A stretch of 64,000 bases of DNA, taken from positions 248,001 to 312,000 of the forward strand of contig JADKCI010000004.1 in the NCBI GenBank assembly GCA_016714645.1, read 5' to 3'. Shown in pieces: positions 25,101 through 34,239 of this stretch. Both the position numbers and the translations under genes were made by a program. This stretch comes from Chromatiaceae bacterium (GTDB lineage: Bacteria; Pseudomonadota; Gammaproteobacteria; Chromatiales; Chromatiaceae). Positions within the stretch are counted from its first letter, which is position 1. Every line of letters starts with the position of its first letter. The notes under the pieces were generated by a model. It ran no database searches, was not told the DNA's origin, and saw nothing but the letters and a program-made list of their open reading frames with translations.

Positions 25101-26053
25101 AGCCGTCTGTTCCGCGGGGGCAGGGGCCCCGGGAGCCCCGGGGGGAGAGCCCGATGGTGGGTGGAGGGGCTGACGATGCGCCAGCCTCGCCCTGTGGGCC
25201 GCTGGCCTTCGCCCTGCGGGTCCTCCGGGGCTTCAGGCGCAATCAGGGCATGCTGCTGTCCGGCGCCGTCGCCTATTACATGCTCCTATCCATGATTCCG
25301 CTTTTCCTGCTGTTGCTGGTGGGGCTCTCGAACCTGGTCCCGGAGGCCCAGTTGCTGGAGGCGGTGCGTAAGGAGTTGGCCCTCTTCATGCCCGGCATGG
25401 CGGACACCATGACCGAACATTTAGGGCAGTTTCTCGTCAATCGTCATCTGATCGGCTGGCTCGGCTTTGTCTTCCTCATCTTCTTTGCCACCATGGCCTT
25501 CACCCTGCTGGAGAATGCCATGTCGGTGATCTTCTTCCACCGTGTGGCCATCCATCGCCGCCACTTCATGGTGTCGGCCCTGATCCCCTTCCTCTTCATT
25601 GCCCTGATCGGGGCCGGCCTCCTCTTCATCACCCTGACCAGCGGCGCCATCGAGGCCCTGTCCCAAACCCAATGGCAGTTCTTAGGCCGGCAATGGGGCC
25701 TGGATGGCCTGTCGGCCCCGCTGCTCTATCTCCTGGGCCAGGCCGGCCTGGTGCTGCTCTTCATGGCCCTCTATCTGGTCATGCCTCTGGGCGGTATCGC
25801 CATCCGCCACGCCCTCGTGGGGGGGCTGGTCGCGGCCGTGCTGTGGGAGATCAGCCGCCACCTCCTGGTCTGGTACTTCAAGACCCTGTCCCTGGTGAAT
25901 CTTATTTACGGCTCCTTCGCCGGCGCCGTCGTCCTCCTCCTTACCTTCGAGGTCGCCGCTTTAATCCTCCTGCTCGGCGCCCAGGTCATCGCCGAGTTTG
26001 AGCGCTGCAGGATGCCACAAGAGGAGGCGATCGGGTCTGGATTCAACACCTAA
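25097..26053 (+). CDS. YihY/BrkB-type inner-membrane protein
   Basis: 318-residue membrane protein of the YihY/virulence factor BrkB family. About six transmembrane helices are visible, beginning with GAVAYYMLLSMIPLFLLLLV near residue 55, then LIGWLGFVFLIFFATMAFTL, then SALIPFLFIALIGAGLLFIT, and ending with GSFAGAVVLLLTFEVAALIL. A hydrophilic leader of about 45 residues precedes. Transport or other function of the family is unproven. The start overlaps amrS by 4 bp; the longer reading frame upstream belongs to shadow sequence. Confidence 0.9.
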   Translation: MKPSVPRGQGPREPRGESPMVGGGADDAPASPCGPLAFALRVLRGFRRNQGMLLSGAVAYYMLLSMIPLFLLLLVGLSNLVPEAQLLEAVRKELALFMPGMADTMTEHLGQFLVNRHLIGWLGFVFLIFFATMAFTLLENAMSVIFFHRVAIHRRHFMVSALIPFLFIALIGAGLLFITLTSGAIEALSQTQWQFLGRQWGLDGLSAPLLYLLGQAGLVLLFMALYLVMPLGGIAIRHALVGGLVAAVLWEISRHLLVWYFKTLSLVNLIYGSFAGAVVLLLTFEVAALILLLGAQVIAEFERCRMPQEEAIGSGFNT

Positions 26054-26121
26054 CCCCTCCCCGGGCTTGCAAGTAGCGCCGAGGCGCGGATAATCCGCTC
26101 CCTTTGCCGGGAGTAAGCGCC

Positions 26122-27048
26122 GTGTTCAAGAATGTCCGATTGTTCAGGCTGGATGATCCAGCCTCGGTTGAAGCGGATCGGATCGAGGAGCAGCTCGCAA
26201 AGCGCCGCTTCCGCCCCTGCGGCCCCCTGGAGACGGCCACCCTGGGCTGGGCCCCGCCCTTGGGCGACGGTGCCACTGCCCTGTCCCACCTGGCGGGAGA
26301 CTGCCTCCTGGTCTGCGCCCGCCGCCAGGAGCGGCTGCTGCCCGCCTCGGTGGTGGCCGAGAGTCTGGACGAAAAGATCGCCGAGATGGAGGATCGCGAG
26401 GCACGTACCGTCGGCCGCAAGGAGCGCCGTCAGTTGCGCGATGAGGTCATGCTGGATCTCCTGCCCCGCGCCTTCACCCGCTCGCGCCGGGTCTGCGCCT
26501 ATCTGGACCGCCAGTCCGGCTGGCTGCTGGTGGACGCCGCCAGCGCCAAGGCCGCCGAGGAGGTGGTCGATCTGCTGCGCGAGACCCTGGGCTCCCTACC
26601 CGTGCATCCCCCTCGTCCCTCCCAGCCGCCCGAACTGCTTATGACCCGCTGGGTCATCGAAGGCGAGTTACCGATGGGCCTGGAACTGGGGGATGAGTGT
26701 GAGCTGCGCGACGCCCAGGACGAGCGCGCCCTGGTGCGCTGCCGGGGTCATGACCTGGCCTGCGAGGAGATCTCCACCCATCTGCGCTCCGGCAAGCAGG
26801 TCACCAAGCTCGCCCTCGACTGGCGGGAAAACCTCGCCTTCGTCCTCCAGGAGGACCTGTCCCTCAAGCGTCTGCGCTTCGCCGATGAGCTGATCGAGGA
26901 GGGCGTGGATCCGGGGCTGGAGGACGAAGCCGCCCGCCTCGACGCCGAGTTCATCCTCATGACCGGCGAGTTGCGCGGCCTGTTGGAGCGTCTCGAAGCG
27001 GTCTTCGACCTGGCTAGCGGCGACGACGGCCAGCCGGCCCCCTTTTAG
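26122..27048 (+). CDS. rdgC: Recombination-associated protein RdgC
   Basis: 308-residue RdgC, a ring-shaped double-stranded-DNA-binding protein that modulates RecA. It begins FKNVRLFRLDDPA and contains RPCGPLETATLGWAPPLGDG, the ESLDEKIAEMEDREARTVGR segment and the conserved KERRQLRDEVMLDLLPRAF motif. The start is taken as GTG 26122 because CCGGGAG lies 9 bp upstream; an earlier TTG at 26104 would lack a ribosome site. Its end overlaps the convergent epimerase gene by 4 bp. Confidence 0.95.
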   Translation: MFKNVRLFRLDDPASVEADRIEEQLAKRRFRPCGPLETATLGWAPPLGDGATALSHLAGDCLLVCARRQERLLPASVVAESLDEKIAEMEDREARTVGRKERRQLRDEVMLDLLPRAFTRSRRVCAYLDRQSGWLLVDAASAKAAEEVVDLLRETLGSLPVHPPRPSQPPELLMTRWVIEGELPMGLELGDECELRDAQDERALVRCRGHDLACEEISTHLRSGKQVTKLALDWRENLAFVLQEDLSLKRLRFADELIEEGVDPGLEDEAARLDAEFILMTGELRGLLERLEAVFDLASGDDGQPAPF

Positions 27049-28052
27049 ACCCCGTAATAGCCCCGATACCAGTCCACGAAGCGCGCTATGCCCGTCTCCA
27101 CCGCGGTGTCCGGCTTATAGCCCGTGTCCCGGACCAGGTCCGAGACCTCGGCGTAGGTGTCGGGGACGTCGCCAGGTTGCAGGGGCAGCAGCATCCTTTC
27201 CGCCTTTTTGCCCAGGCAGTCCTCCAGCACCTCGATGTAGCGCAGCAGCTCCACCGGGTGCTGGTTGCCGATGTTATAGATGCGGTAGGGCGCGGCGCTG
27301 GTGGCGGGGTCGGGGTCGGCGCCGTCCCAGCCGGGGTTGGGGGCGGCGGGGCGGTCGAGGACCCGGATCACCCCCTCGACGATGTCATCGACGTAGGTAA
27401 AGTCGCGGCGATGGTGGCCGTAATTGAAGACCTCGATGGGCTCGCCGGCGAGGATGGCGCGGGTGAACTTGAACAGGGCCATATCCGGTCGGCCCCAGGG
27501 GCCATAGACGGTGAAGAAGCGCAGGCCGGTCGCCGGTAGCCCGTAGAGGTGGCTGTAGGTGTGGGCCATGAGCTCGTTGGCCTTCTTGCTGGCGGCATAG
27601 AGGCTCAGGGGGTGGTCCACGTTGTGGTGGACGGAAAAGGGCATGGCGGTATTGGCGCCATAGACCGAACTGCTGGAGGCGAAGACCAGGTGCTCGACCC
27701 CGTAATGGCGGCAGCCCTCCAGGATGTTGGCGAAGCCGGTGAGGTTGGTGTCCACGTAGGACATGGGGTTCTCGATGGAATAGCGCACCCCGGCCTGGGC
27801 GGCGAGATTCACCACCCGCTGGGGCTGGTGCTGGGCAAAAGCGGCACTGATGGCCTCTCGGTCCTGGATATCCAGGCGCAGGTCGGTGTAGCGCGGGTGG
27901 TCCAGGGTGCGGGCGAGGCGCGCTTGCTTTAGGCCCACGTCGTAATAGTCGTTGAGGTTGTCGATGCCGATGACCTGGTCGCCACGGGCGAGCAGACGCA
28001 GGGAGAGCGCGGAGCCGATGAAGCCGGCGCTGCCGGTAATGAGTACTTTCAT
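27045..28052 (-). CDS. NAD-dependent epimerase, UDP-glucuronate 4-epimerase type
   Basis: 335-residue short-chain dehydrogenase/epimerase. NAD-binding motif is TGSAGFIGSALSLRLL at the N-terminus; the catalytic pair is in YAASKKANELM (YxxxK), preceded by ASSSSVYG. Substrate-side elements DNLNDYYDVGLKQAR and the C-terminal QPGDVPDTYAEVSDL match UDP-glucuronate/UDP-galacturonate 4-epimerases. Probably feeds capsule, LPS or exopolysaccharide synthesis. ATG 28052 is preferred over an upstream in-frame start at 28076. Confidence 0.93.
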   Translation of the reverse strand: MKVLITGSAGFIGSALSLRLLARGDQVIGIDNLNDYYDVGLKQARLARTLDHPRYTDLRLDIQDREAISAAFAQHQPQRVVNLAAQAGVRYSIENPMSYVDTNLTGFANILEGCRHYGVEHLVFASSSSVYGANTAMPFSVHHNVDHPLSLYAASKKANELMAHTYSHLYGLPATGLRFFTVYGPWGRPDMALFKFTRAILAGEPIEVFNYGHHRRDFTYVDDIVEGVIRVLDRPAAPNPGWDGADPDPATSAAPYRIYNIGNQHPVELLRYIEVLEDCLGKKAERMLLPLQPGDVPDTYAEVSDLVRDTGYKPDTAVETGIARFVDWYRGYYGV

Positions 28053-28114
28053 GAGAGGCCTCGAAGTTTGAACCAACCACCTAATGAGAGATGGGCGTGC
28101 GCCGGTTGTGCTTA

Positions 28115-28171
28115 GGCTAACGTTTCAGTTAAGCGGATTGCGAAGGGTCCGCTTGAGCGAGGGGCTAGCGT
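28115..28171 (-). repeat. Degenerate attC-like site in accessory region 2
   Basis: On the minus strand GCTAGC-CCCTCGCTCAAGCGGA, loop, TCCGCTTAACTGAAAC-GTTAGCC. The TCAAGCGGA / TCCGCTTAA arms and CCTCGCTCAAGCGGAC wording are strongly reminiscent of class-1-like attC sites. Outer cores deviate from RYYYAAC/GTTRRRY by one or two bases. It lies just 3' of the minus-strand SRPBCC gene. Confidence 0.5.
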
Positions 28172-28178
28172 CACTTTC

Positions 28179-28625
28179 TTAGTCCGGGATCTCAGCTTCC
28201 ACGAGCATGGCCAGGAGCGCCAGCGACTCTTGCCAGCCCAGGTAGCAGGCTTCCGTAGGGATGACCTCAGGTATCCCTTCCTGTACGACCCGCAGTTCGG
28301 TTCCGCACGACACTTTGGTCAGTGTGACCGTCGTTATCATCTGGCCGGGAAGCTTGGGGTCGTCGAACTTGTCCGTGTACCGCAACCGCTCGTTTGGGAC
28401 GAGTTCAAGGTACTCGCCGCCAAAGCTGTGGGTCTGACCGCTGGAGAAGTTCGTGAATGACATCTTGTAGGACCCGCCAACCTTGGCGTCCATGTGGCTC
28501 ACTTTCCCGGTGAACCCATTCGGTGGTGTCCACTTGGCCATTGCATCAGGATCAAGGAAGGCGCGATAAACACGCTCTGGCGTGGCGCGCAAGACGCGAT
28601 GAAGTCGAACTATACCTGCTGGCAT
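28179..28625 (-). CDS. SRPBCC/AHSA1-like domain protein
   Basis: 148-residue START-like protein. Typical features are LHRVLRATPERVYRAFLDPD, AMAKWTPPNGFTGKV, and GEYLELVPNERLRYTDKFDD with a C-terminal helix (GWQESLALLAMLVEAEIPD). Such domains bind small hydrophobic ligands or act as Hsp90 co-chaperone-like modules; the ligand is unknown. A strong GGAGAAGG site precedes ATG 28625. It is followed by an attC-like site, so it may be an old integron cassette gene. Confidence 0.88.
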   Translation of the reverse strand: MPAGIVRLHRVLRATPERVYRAFLDPDAMAKWTPPNGFTGKVSHMDAKVGGSYKMSFTNFSSGQTHSFGGEYLELVPNERLRYTDKFDDPKLPGQMITTVTLTKVSCGTELRVVQEGIPEVIPTEACYLGWQESLALLAMLVEAEIPD

Positions 28626-28692
28626 GTTACCTTCTCCCGGAAGTTGGTGGTGCATGAAGGGTTGGGTGTCGCGTTCCCTGACACCATGAATC

Positions 28693-29155
28693 TCAGGCGG
28701 CTACCCCAAAAAGGGCGCCCACTCCAGCGGTCAATGCCATTGCCAACGCCCCCCAGAAAGTGACGCGTGTGACAGACGCAATCACGGGGGGCGCCCCCTG
28801 ATTGGGTGGCAACGTTCGAGGCCAGTGTCTCATCCAACCCGCGCTTAGCGTAAATGGCCGCCAGTTCCGCGTGTTCCTGCTCGGGATTCTCAGCCAACTC
28901 CTTGCTCTCCCGAGCCAGATCCGCGCGTACGGTATCGGCTTGTGAACTGACCGAGACATATTCCCCAGCAGCCATTGACATAGCGCCGGCGACAAGGCCG
29001 GCAACTCCCGCAATCAGGATAGCCTGAGTCCCCGCGCCTGCTGTTGCTACGCCCAAGGTAAGGCTGGCGGTAGAAACGATACCATCGTTCTCGCCAAGGA
29101 CAGCGGCACGAAGCCAGCCTGTTCGGTGTGTTCTATGCCATTCATTGTGTCTCAT
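28693..29155 (-). pseudogene. VIT/CCC1-family iron or manganese transporter, broken
   Basis: The N-terminal half is intact (RAAVLGENDGIVSTASLTLG, then GVAGLVAGAMSMAAGEYVSV) up to RGLDETLASNVATQ. The next 70 or so residues, which hold the metal-binding and second membrane segments, are missing. The reading then continues in another frame as RVTFWGALAMALTAGVGALF, the normal C-terminus. A deletion plus frameshift makes it non-functional. The intact frame reads on into unrelated sequence to 28610. An IS1380-family element begins 56 bp upstream. Confidence 0.85.
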
Positions 29156-29189
29156 AGAGCCTGCCGCGTAATGGGGAGTTCATTGCGAC

Positions 29190-29196
29190 GCCCAAC
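29190..29196 (-). other. Possible integron core site upstream of the VIT pseudogene
   Basis: GCCCAAC on the plus strand (GTTGGGC on the minus strand) fits the GTTRRRY core and lies 35 bp before the VIT start. No pairing partner was found; IS1380 insertion may have removed it. A 7-base match alone is weak. Confidence 0.25.
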
Positions 29197-29361
29197 TGTT
29201 ACTTAACAGATCTGTCTAGTCTTGTTCACGTAGACATCTATCCCGAATTATTCATAAAAAGGAGCGATCCGCGTTTAACCATATGATATAATTAACGTTC
29301 CTCTAAGGACGGTCCGGAAGAAGCTAAACGAGGTCGCCGATGTCGGTCTATCCCAGAACCG

Positions 29362-30605
29362 TTGCGCTTTCCCCTGTCGCCGGTCTCGGTGCGCGGCGAC
29401 TTCGATGGCGGCGCCTTGTCGTCTGACTTTGGCCCCATGCTCCTGCGTGGGGTTGATCGGCAGATCGGTCTGACCGAGCGGTTGAGCGCAGCGATCAACG
29501 ATCAGCGCCACCCGTCCTATGTCACCCATCCAATGCGCGAGTTGATCGCGCAGCGGGTCTACCAGATCGCCTGTGCCTACGCAGACGGCAACGATGCCAA
29601 TACGCTGCGCCATGATCCGTTGTTCAAGCTTGGGCTGGAGCGTAAACCCCTCGATGCGGCGATGGATCTGGCCAGCGCGCCGACCTTCTCGCGCTTGGAG
29701 AACGGGGTTAGCGCACGCGACCTCTACCGCATCGCCCGGGCCTTCGTCGAGACCTTCATCGCCAGCTACCCGCAGCCGCCCCAGGTGATGGTGCTCGACA
29801 TGGACCACTCCGAGGATGCTACCCACGGCCAGCAGGAGTTCGCTTTCTACCATCATCACTACGGCAACCATTGCTACTTGCCGCTGTTTATCTTCGAGGG
29901 CCTGTCGGGGAAGTTCATCACCGCGGTGCTGCGCCCCGGCAAGCGCCCCACCGGTGCAGAGAACGCGATGATCCTCAAGCGCGTGCTCAAGCGACTGCGG
30001 GCCGCCTGGCCGCAGACGCGCATCATCCTGCGCGGCGATGGGCATTTCTCCAACCCGGAGTTGATGGCCTTGGCGATGGCCGAGCCAGCGCGCCAGAGCG
30101 TACCCGCACCTACCATGAGATCGACTACCGCGCTGGTTCTTGGCCCGGTGAGTTCCGCACCATCCTCAAGGCCGAAGTGATGGCCCGCGGCGACAATCCC
30201 CGCTTCGTCGTTACCTCCTTGGACCTGCCCAGTCCTGAGTGCGTCTACCGCGATCTGTACTGCGCACGCGGTCAGGACGAGAACTTCATCAAGATGATCA
30301 AGAACGATCTGGCCAGCGACCGCACCTCCGACAGCAGCTTCTTGGCCAATCAGATGCGGCTGTTCTTCTCCTGCGCCGCCTATATCCTGCACCAAACCCT
30401 TCGCACCGAGGTCCTTGCCGGTACCGAGCTGGCCAACGCGCAACCCTCCACCGTGATCATCAAGCTGTTCAAGCTCGCCGTGCGCGTGGTGCCGTACAAG
30501 GACCGCGTGCGCCTGCACCTGCCCTCAAGTTGTCCAGTCAAGGCATTGTTGCAGCACGTCACCGCAAAACTCTTCGGCGCGCCGCCCTGGGCGGCACCCG
30601 CCTAG
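29362..30605 (+). pseudogene. IS1380-family transposase, frameshifted
   Basis: The first part (RGDFDGGALSSDFGPMLLRG, then LIAQRVYQIACAYADGNDAN and VMVLDMDHSEDATHGQQEF) has the DDE-1 group fold, with the first Asp in DMDHSED and the second in LRGDGHFSNPEL. The frame fails near 30100. The rest continues in another frame with RTYHEIDYRAGSWPGEFRTI and the glutamate region GQDENFIKMIKNDLASDRTS. About 50 residues expected between the two parts are absent. The insertion element is therefore inactive unless served in trans. Confidence 0.88.
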
Positions 30606-30853
30606 ACGTCCGACACCACCCCGAGAAGGGGTGCTTCACCAAGCCGATCACGGCGATGCTCTCCTCGGGCAGGCCGTACCCTGCCCATCGAGCGGCAAAT
30701 CTGGTAGAGCCCCATGGATGGAGCCCAGTGCTGCACGATTTTTCCACCATCCAGCGCCGTCCGAACTCCCTCGCCGCGCCCGGCGGCGTTCATATCGGGG
30801 CGCATCGACTGGGGTATTGGCGGCCGAGCGGGTTTATGAAATATCCGGGCTAT
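30606..30853. other. Right non-coding end of the IS1380 element
   Basis: About 250 bp between the transposase stop and the right inverted repeat. No gene is supported on either strand. It appears to be element DNA, longer than the usual IS1380 right flank. Confidence 0.4.
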
Positions 30854-30958
30854 GTGAACAAGACTAGACAGATTCCGTGTAGTCTCTAAATTGTCACAGT
30901 GTCTGCGGGTCCCCGCAGTGGCCCCCGGACCCCTGTTCAGCGCGCCCGAGACTACGCT

Positions 30959-31573
30959 ATGCCCGACACCCCGTCAACCCATGAGGAAAAGGTCCGCGCC
31001 TTCTGGGCTCGGTACGCTGAAAAGATATTGGAATCAGGTGCTAAGCTACGCCTCGACCGGTGGCTTGTGCTACGGGCCGAGGCATACATCGCGGCCCAAC
31101 CGGGGCGCCAACTGGCGGATCAGTCTGCCCCTGAGGTGGATGCCTATCTGGCGGCGCTCGGGCGCAAGCCGGAGGTCAAGGGCTGGCAGGTGCGTCAGGC
31201 GGCCGATGCGATACGGATACGGCTGGAGCTGGCCGGGGTGGCCTGGGTCAATGCAGTGGACTGGGCGCATTGGCAGGCGTCGGCGCGGGACCTGAGCCCG
31301 TCGCACCCGACGGTGGCGCGGGATTATGAGTCAGTGGCTGCGGACGGGGCATCGGCTGCCATGCCCTTCGCGGCGATTAGGGCGGCCCATGGGCCGATCC
31401 TTGAACGGGCGAGCGCGGTGGCGCGAGTGCGGGGGCTCTCGATCCGTACAGAACAGGCCTATCTTCCGCGGAAAAGGGCTTGCGCGCCGGCCCGACCCCA
31501 CCCATATTTACAGACCGTCACCGGACCTAGGGCCGGTGAATCGCGATCAACTCCTTGCCCCATTACCGCTTGA
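30959..31573 (+). pseudogene. N-terminal half of an integron integrase
   Basis: The reading frame begins MPDTPSTHEEKVRAFWARYA and continues RWLVLRAEAYIAAQPGRQLA, GWQVRQAADAIRIRLELAGV and LSPSHPTVARDYESVAA. This matches the extended N-terminal domain found in long integron integrases of gammaproteobacteria. Similarity reaches VRGLSIRTEQAY, the start of the standard IntI core, then is lost after about 31470 and the frame ends at 31573. No catalytic residues are present. It lies right next to the IS1380 right end. Confidence 0.75.
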
Positions 31574-31587
31574 CTGGAGTCAAACCC

Positions 31588-31887
31588 ATGGCGAACGAAG
31601 GCTATCATGAACCCGTCGCGGAACTCTCCGACACCACGCGCGACATGCATCGGGCCATCCTTTCTCTAATGGAGGAACTGGAGGCCGTTGATTGGTATAA
31701 CCAGCGCGTGGATGCCTGTAAGGATAGCGAACTCAAGGCCATCCTGGCCCACAACCGCGACGAGGAAAAGGAACACGCCGCCATGGTGCTGGAGTGGATC
31801 CGGCGTCGGGATCCGGCCTTCGATCATGAATTGCGGGACTACCTCTTCTCCGACAAGCCCATCGCCCACGAGAAGGCGGGACATTAG
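31588..31887 (+). CDS. EncFtn-like ferritin (encapsulated-ferritin family), no targeting tail
   Basis: 99-residue helical protein very close to encapsulated ferritin. The core has MEELEAVDWYNQRVDA and AILAHNRDEEKEHAAMVLEW. The ferroxidase ligands map to E30, E60 and H63 (E32, E62, H65 in Rhodospirillum rubrum EncFtn). It ends DKPIAHEKAGH and lacks the C-terminal encapsulin-loading peptide seen in shell-associated members. No encapsulin gene follows; the next gene is a convergent M1 peptidase. GGAG lies 9 bp before ATG 31588. It probably oxidises and handles Fe(II). Confidence 0.9.
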   Translation: MANEGYHEPVAELSDTTRDMHRAILSLMEELEAVDWYNQRVDACKDSELKAILAHNRDEEKEHAAMVLEWIRRRDPAFDHELRDYLFSDKPIAHEKAGH

Positions 31888-31978
31888 GCCCCGGTCGGGG
31901 TTGGGGATAAGGGGGCGTCTTCCGGTATCGAGGTCGATGTCGTCCCGGATACCGGCGCGGGTGGTGTGCCAGAGACCC

Positions 31979-34099
31979 TTACCGCTGCTTGCTCCCCCGC
32001 CGCCCCGCGTCGAGGGCGGGTGCCGCGGCCGGGGCCAGGGCCGGCCTTTCCGTCGTGAACCAGACCTGAAGCCGGGACTCCCCCGCCTGCCACTGGCCTT
32101 TGAGGCGGTTGCTGGGCTCGTCTCCGGTGAAGGCGAGGTAGCCGTACTTGCCGTAATGGGGCAGCTTGCGTGCCAGGCCCGGTAGGGCCGCGGGGTTGGC
32201 GGTCGCGATCAGGCCCAGGGGGCGGCCCGCCACCTCCCGGACCAGGGCCAGGCTGAGGTCGTCGCCCGCGAGCATCTGGCCCGCCACTTCCAGGCGGTGC
32301 GCCTCGGAATCCAGGCCAAAGGGCTGGGCCGTCAGGGCGGTCACAAAGCGATTCTTCCAGCCCAGCAGCCAGACGGGCCTGTCCTCCGGCAGCCGCTCGA
32401 TCTCGTCATCCCTCACCAGTTCCCATCCCGGGGCGTCCCTCGTCCAACTCTCGGCAAGCTGGCGATAGCCGCTGGCCAACGCCTCGGCCTCCGCCGCGGG
32501 CAGGACCATGAGGCCCCGGGGGGCGCCAAAGAGACTGCTCAGGCTGGGCGGGTTCTCCCCCGGTGCCAGACGGCGGAAGAGATCAAAATCGGGGTCCAGG
32601 GCCAGGCGCAGGGGCGGCGCGGCTAGCTCGATCACGAAGTCAGCGGCGCGCCCGTCCAGGAGGATTCGCCGCTGGATCATGCCGCCATCCTGCATGTGGA
32701 CCAGCAGGGGTACGGTCAGGGTGAAGGGGGCCTCGGGCTGGGTCTGTTCCACCCGTGCCCGGAGCTGGAAGCCGCCGGCGGTGGGCTCCAGGGTCACCCC
32801 GGTCAGGGTCAGTTCCGGTGCCCCGGCGCGCTGGGTCCAGGCCTCGAAAAAGCCTTGCAGATCCCGACCGCTGGCCTGCTCGAAGGCGAGCCTGAGCTGG
32901 TCATAGCCCGCCGAACGAAAGATATTGTCGCGATAAAAACCTTGCAGGCCGGCGCGAAAGGCGGCGTCCCCCAGGTCGCGGCGCAGCATGTGGAACAGCA
33001 TCAGGCTCTTGCCATAGCCGATGGCTTGAGAGGCCGAGCCGTGGCGGCCCTGGAAGGCCTTGAGGGGGAAGTCCTCGCCCGCGCCGACATAGTCCGCATA
33101 GGCCTGGAGGCTGTCGCGGCGGTAGGCCGCCCCCTGACCCTCCCGTTCCTTGAGCAGATGGTCCGCCAGGTAGGCCGTCAGGCCCTCGCTCCAGTTGCCC
33201 GTCCCGTAATCGATGAAGACGCTGTTGCCCCACCAATTGTGGAGAATCTCATGAGGATAGGAGCTCGTGAGGATAAAGGGCAGGCGAATGACCTGGGCGC
33301 CCAGCAGGGTGAAGGAGGGCATGCCGTAGCCCGTCTCCCAGAAATTCTCCACCAGGGCAAACTTGGCGTAGGGGTAGGGGCCGATGAGGTCGCTGTAGAA
33401 GGCCAGGTAATCCGCCGTGGCGTCGAGGTAGCGCTGGGCCAGCTCCGGGTCCGGATTGCGCAGATAGACCTGGGCCTCGCCGTGGGCCGTCGGCTGGCTA
33501 TAGGCGACGAAGGGGGCGGCGATGAGATAGATGTCATCCTGGGGCTGGTCCTCGCGCCAGGTCACGCGGGCGCCATCGGCGGTCGCGACGCGGTTGGGTC
33601 CCAGGCCCTGGGCAATGGCGGTCCAGCCGAGGGGCAGCGCCACCTGGAGTGAAAAGTGCTGCAGGCTGTCCGGGAAGCGGGGATACCAGCCGCTGTTGCC
33701 ATCCAGGACCACCCCGTCCGGGCTGATGATGCCGCGAGTCCATTGCCGTGAGCGGCCCATACCTTCCTCGACCGTCCGCAAGTCGCCCACCAGGGAGCCG
33801 GCATAGCTCAGGGTGATAGGCCCGGCGCCGCGCCGGCGCAAGCGAAAGACCTCCCTGCCGTCCCGGGAGCCGAGGGCTTCGAGGCGCGCCTCCCCCGCCA
33901 CGACCTGGGGTTGCAGGCCCTGGTGCAGGGCGAAGGTCCAGTCGTCCTGGCCTTCCGGCAGGCTCAGGGTATCCGTGACGGCCAGCGTTCCCTGGGCCGG
34001 CGCCAGGCTCGCGTCAATTTCATGGCCTATCAGGGGCTGGGCCTGCAAGCCCAGGCCTGTCATCAGGAGCAGCGTCAGAACAAGCCATCTAAGGGACAT
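31979..34099 (-). CDS. M1-family metallopeptidase, secreted
   Basis: 706 residues with a signal peptide (MSLRWLVLTLLLMTGLGLQA). The zinc site is HEILHNWWGN with the third ligand in GTGNWSEGLTAYLAD, the M1 HEXXH-18-E pattern. The N-terminal beta-sandwich and aminopeptidase-type GMPSFTLLG segment precede it. The C-terminal third (about 450-706) is not the standard ERAP-like helical domain and contains PPLRLALDPDFDLFRRLAPG, typical of periplasmic M1-like proteins. Substrate unknown. ATG 34099 is chosen over 34153 because the signal peptide starts there. Confidence 0.9.
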   Translation of the reverse strand: MSLRWLVLTLLLMTGLGLQAQPLIGHEIDASLAPAQGTLAVTDTLSLPEGQDDWTFALHQGLQPQVVAGEARLEALGSRDGREVFRLRRRGAGPITLSYAGSLVGDLRTVEEGMGRSRQWTRGIISPDGVVLDGNSGWYPRFPDSLQHFSLQVALPLGWTAIAQGLGPNRVATADGARVTWREDQPQDDIYLIAAPFVAYSQPTAHGEAQVYLRNPDPELAQRYLDATADYLAFYSDLIGPYPYAKFALVENFWETGYGMPSFTLLGAQVIRLPFILTSSYPHEILHNWWGNSVFIDYGTGNWSEGLTAYLADHLLKEREGQGAAYRRDSLQAYADYVGAGEDFPLKAFQGRHGSASQAIGYGKSLMLFHMLRRDLGDAAFRAGLQGFYRDNIFRSAGYDQLRLAFEQASGRDLQGFFEAWTQRAGAPELTLTGVTLEPTAGGFQLRARVEQTQPEAPFTLTVPLLVHMQDGGMIQRRILLDGRAADFVIELAAPPLRLALDPDFDLFRRLAPGENPPSLSSLFGAPRGLMVLPAAEAEALASGYRQLAESWTRDAPGWELVRDDEIERLPEDRPVWLLGWKNRFVTALTAQPFGLDSEAHRLEVAGQMLAGDDLSLALVREVAGRPLGLIATANPAALPGLARKLPHYGKYGYLAFTGDEPSNRLKGQWQAGESRLQVWFTTERPALAPAAAPALDAGRRGSKQR

Positions 34100-34239
34100 G
34101 GGCCCTCCCCGGGGTGATCCAGTGATGCATTTAGTCCGTGGCTTCATTGTCATGGCGAAGACGGGACTCCTAACTTAGACTCATCACGCCTTGCCTTTGC
34201 AAGGCACGGCCTTGGTGGTGGGAGGCCGGAAGGGTAGGG

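Larger units (their letters stand above)
29210..30873 (+). mobile_element. IS1380-family insertion sequence, degenerate
   Basis: Bounded by 20-bp perfect terminal inverted repeats: ATCTGTCTAGTCTTGTTCAC at 29210-29229 and its complement at 30854-30873. Similarity extends inward to a shared TTCATAAA block. The enclosed transposase gene belongs to the IS1380 group but is frameshifted. No clear target-site duplication was found next to the repeats. Total length of about 1.66 kb is normal for the family. Confidence 0.85.

Noticed and set aside
30606..30889. Short plus-strand reading frames at the IS1380 right end
   Set aside because: No similarity to known proteins; the region is the non-coding end of the element.
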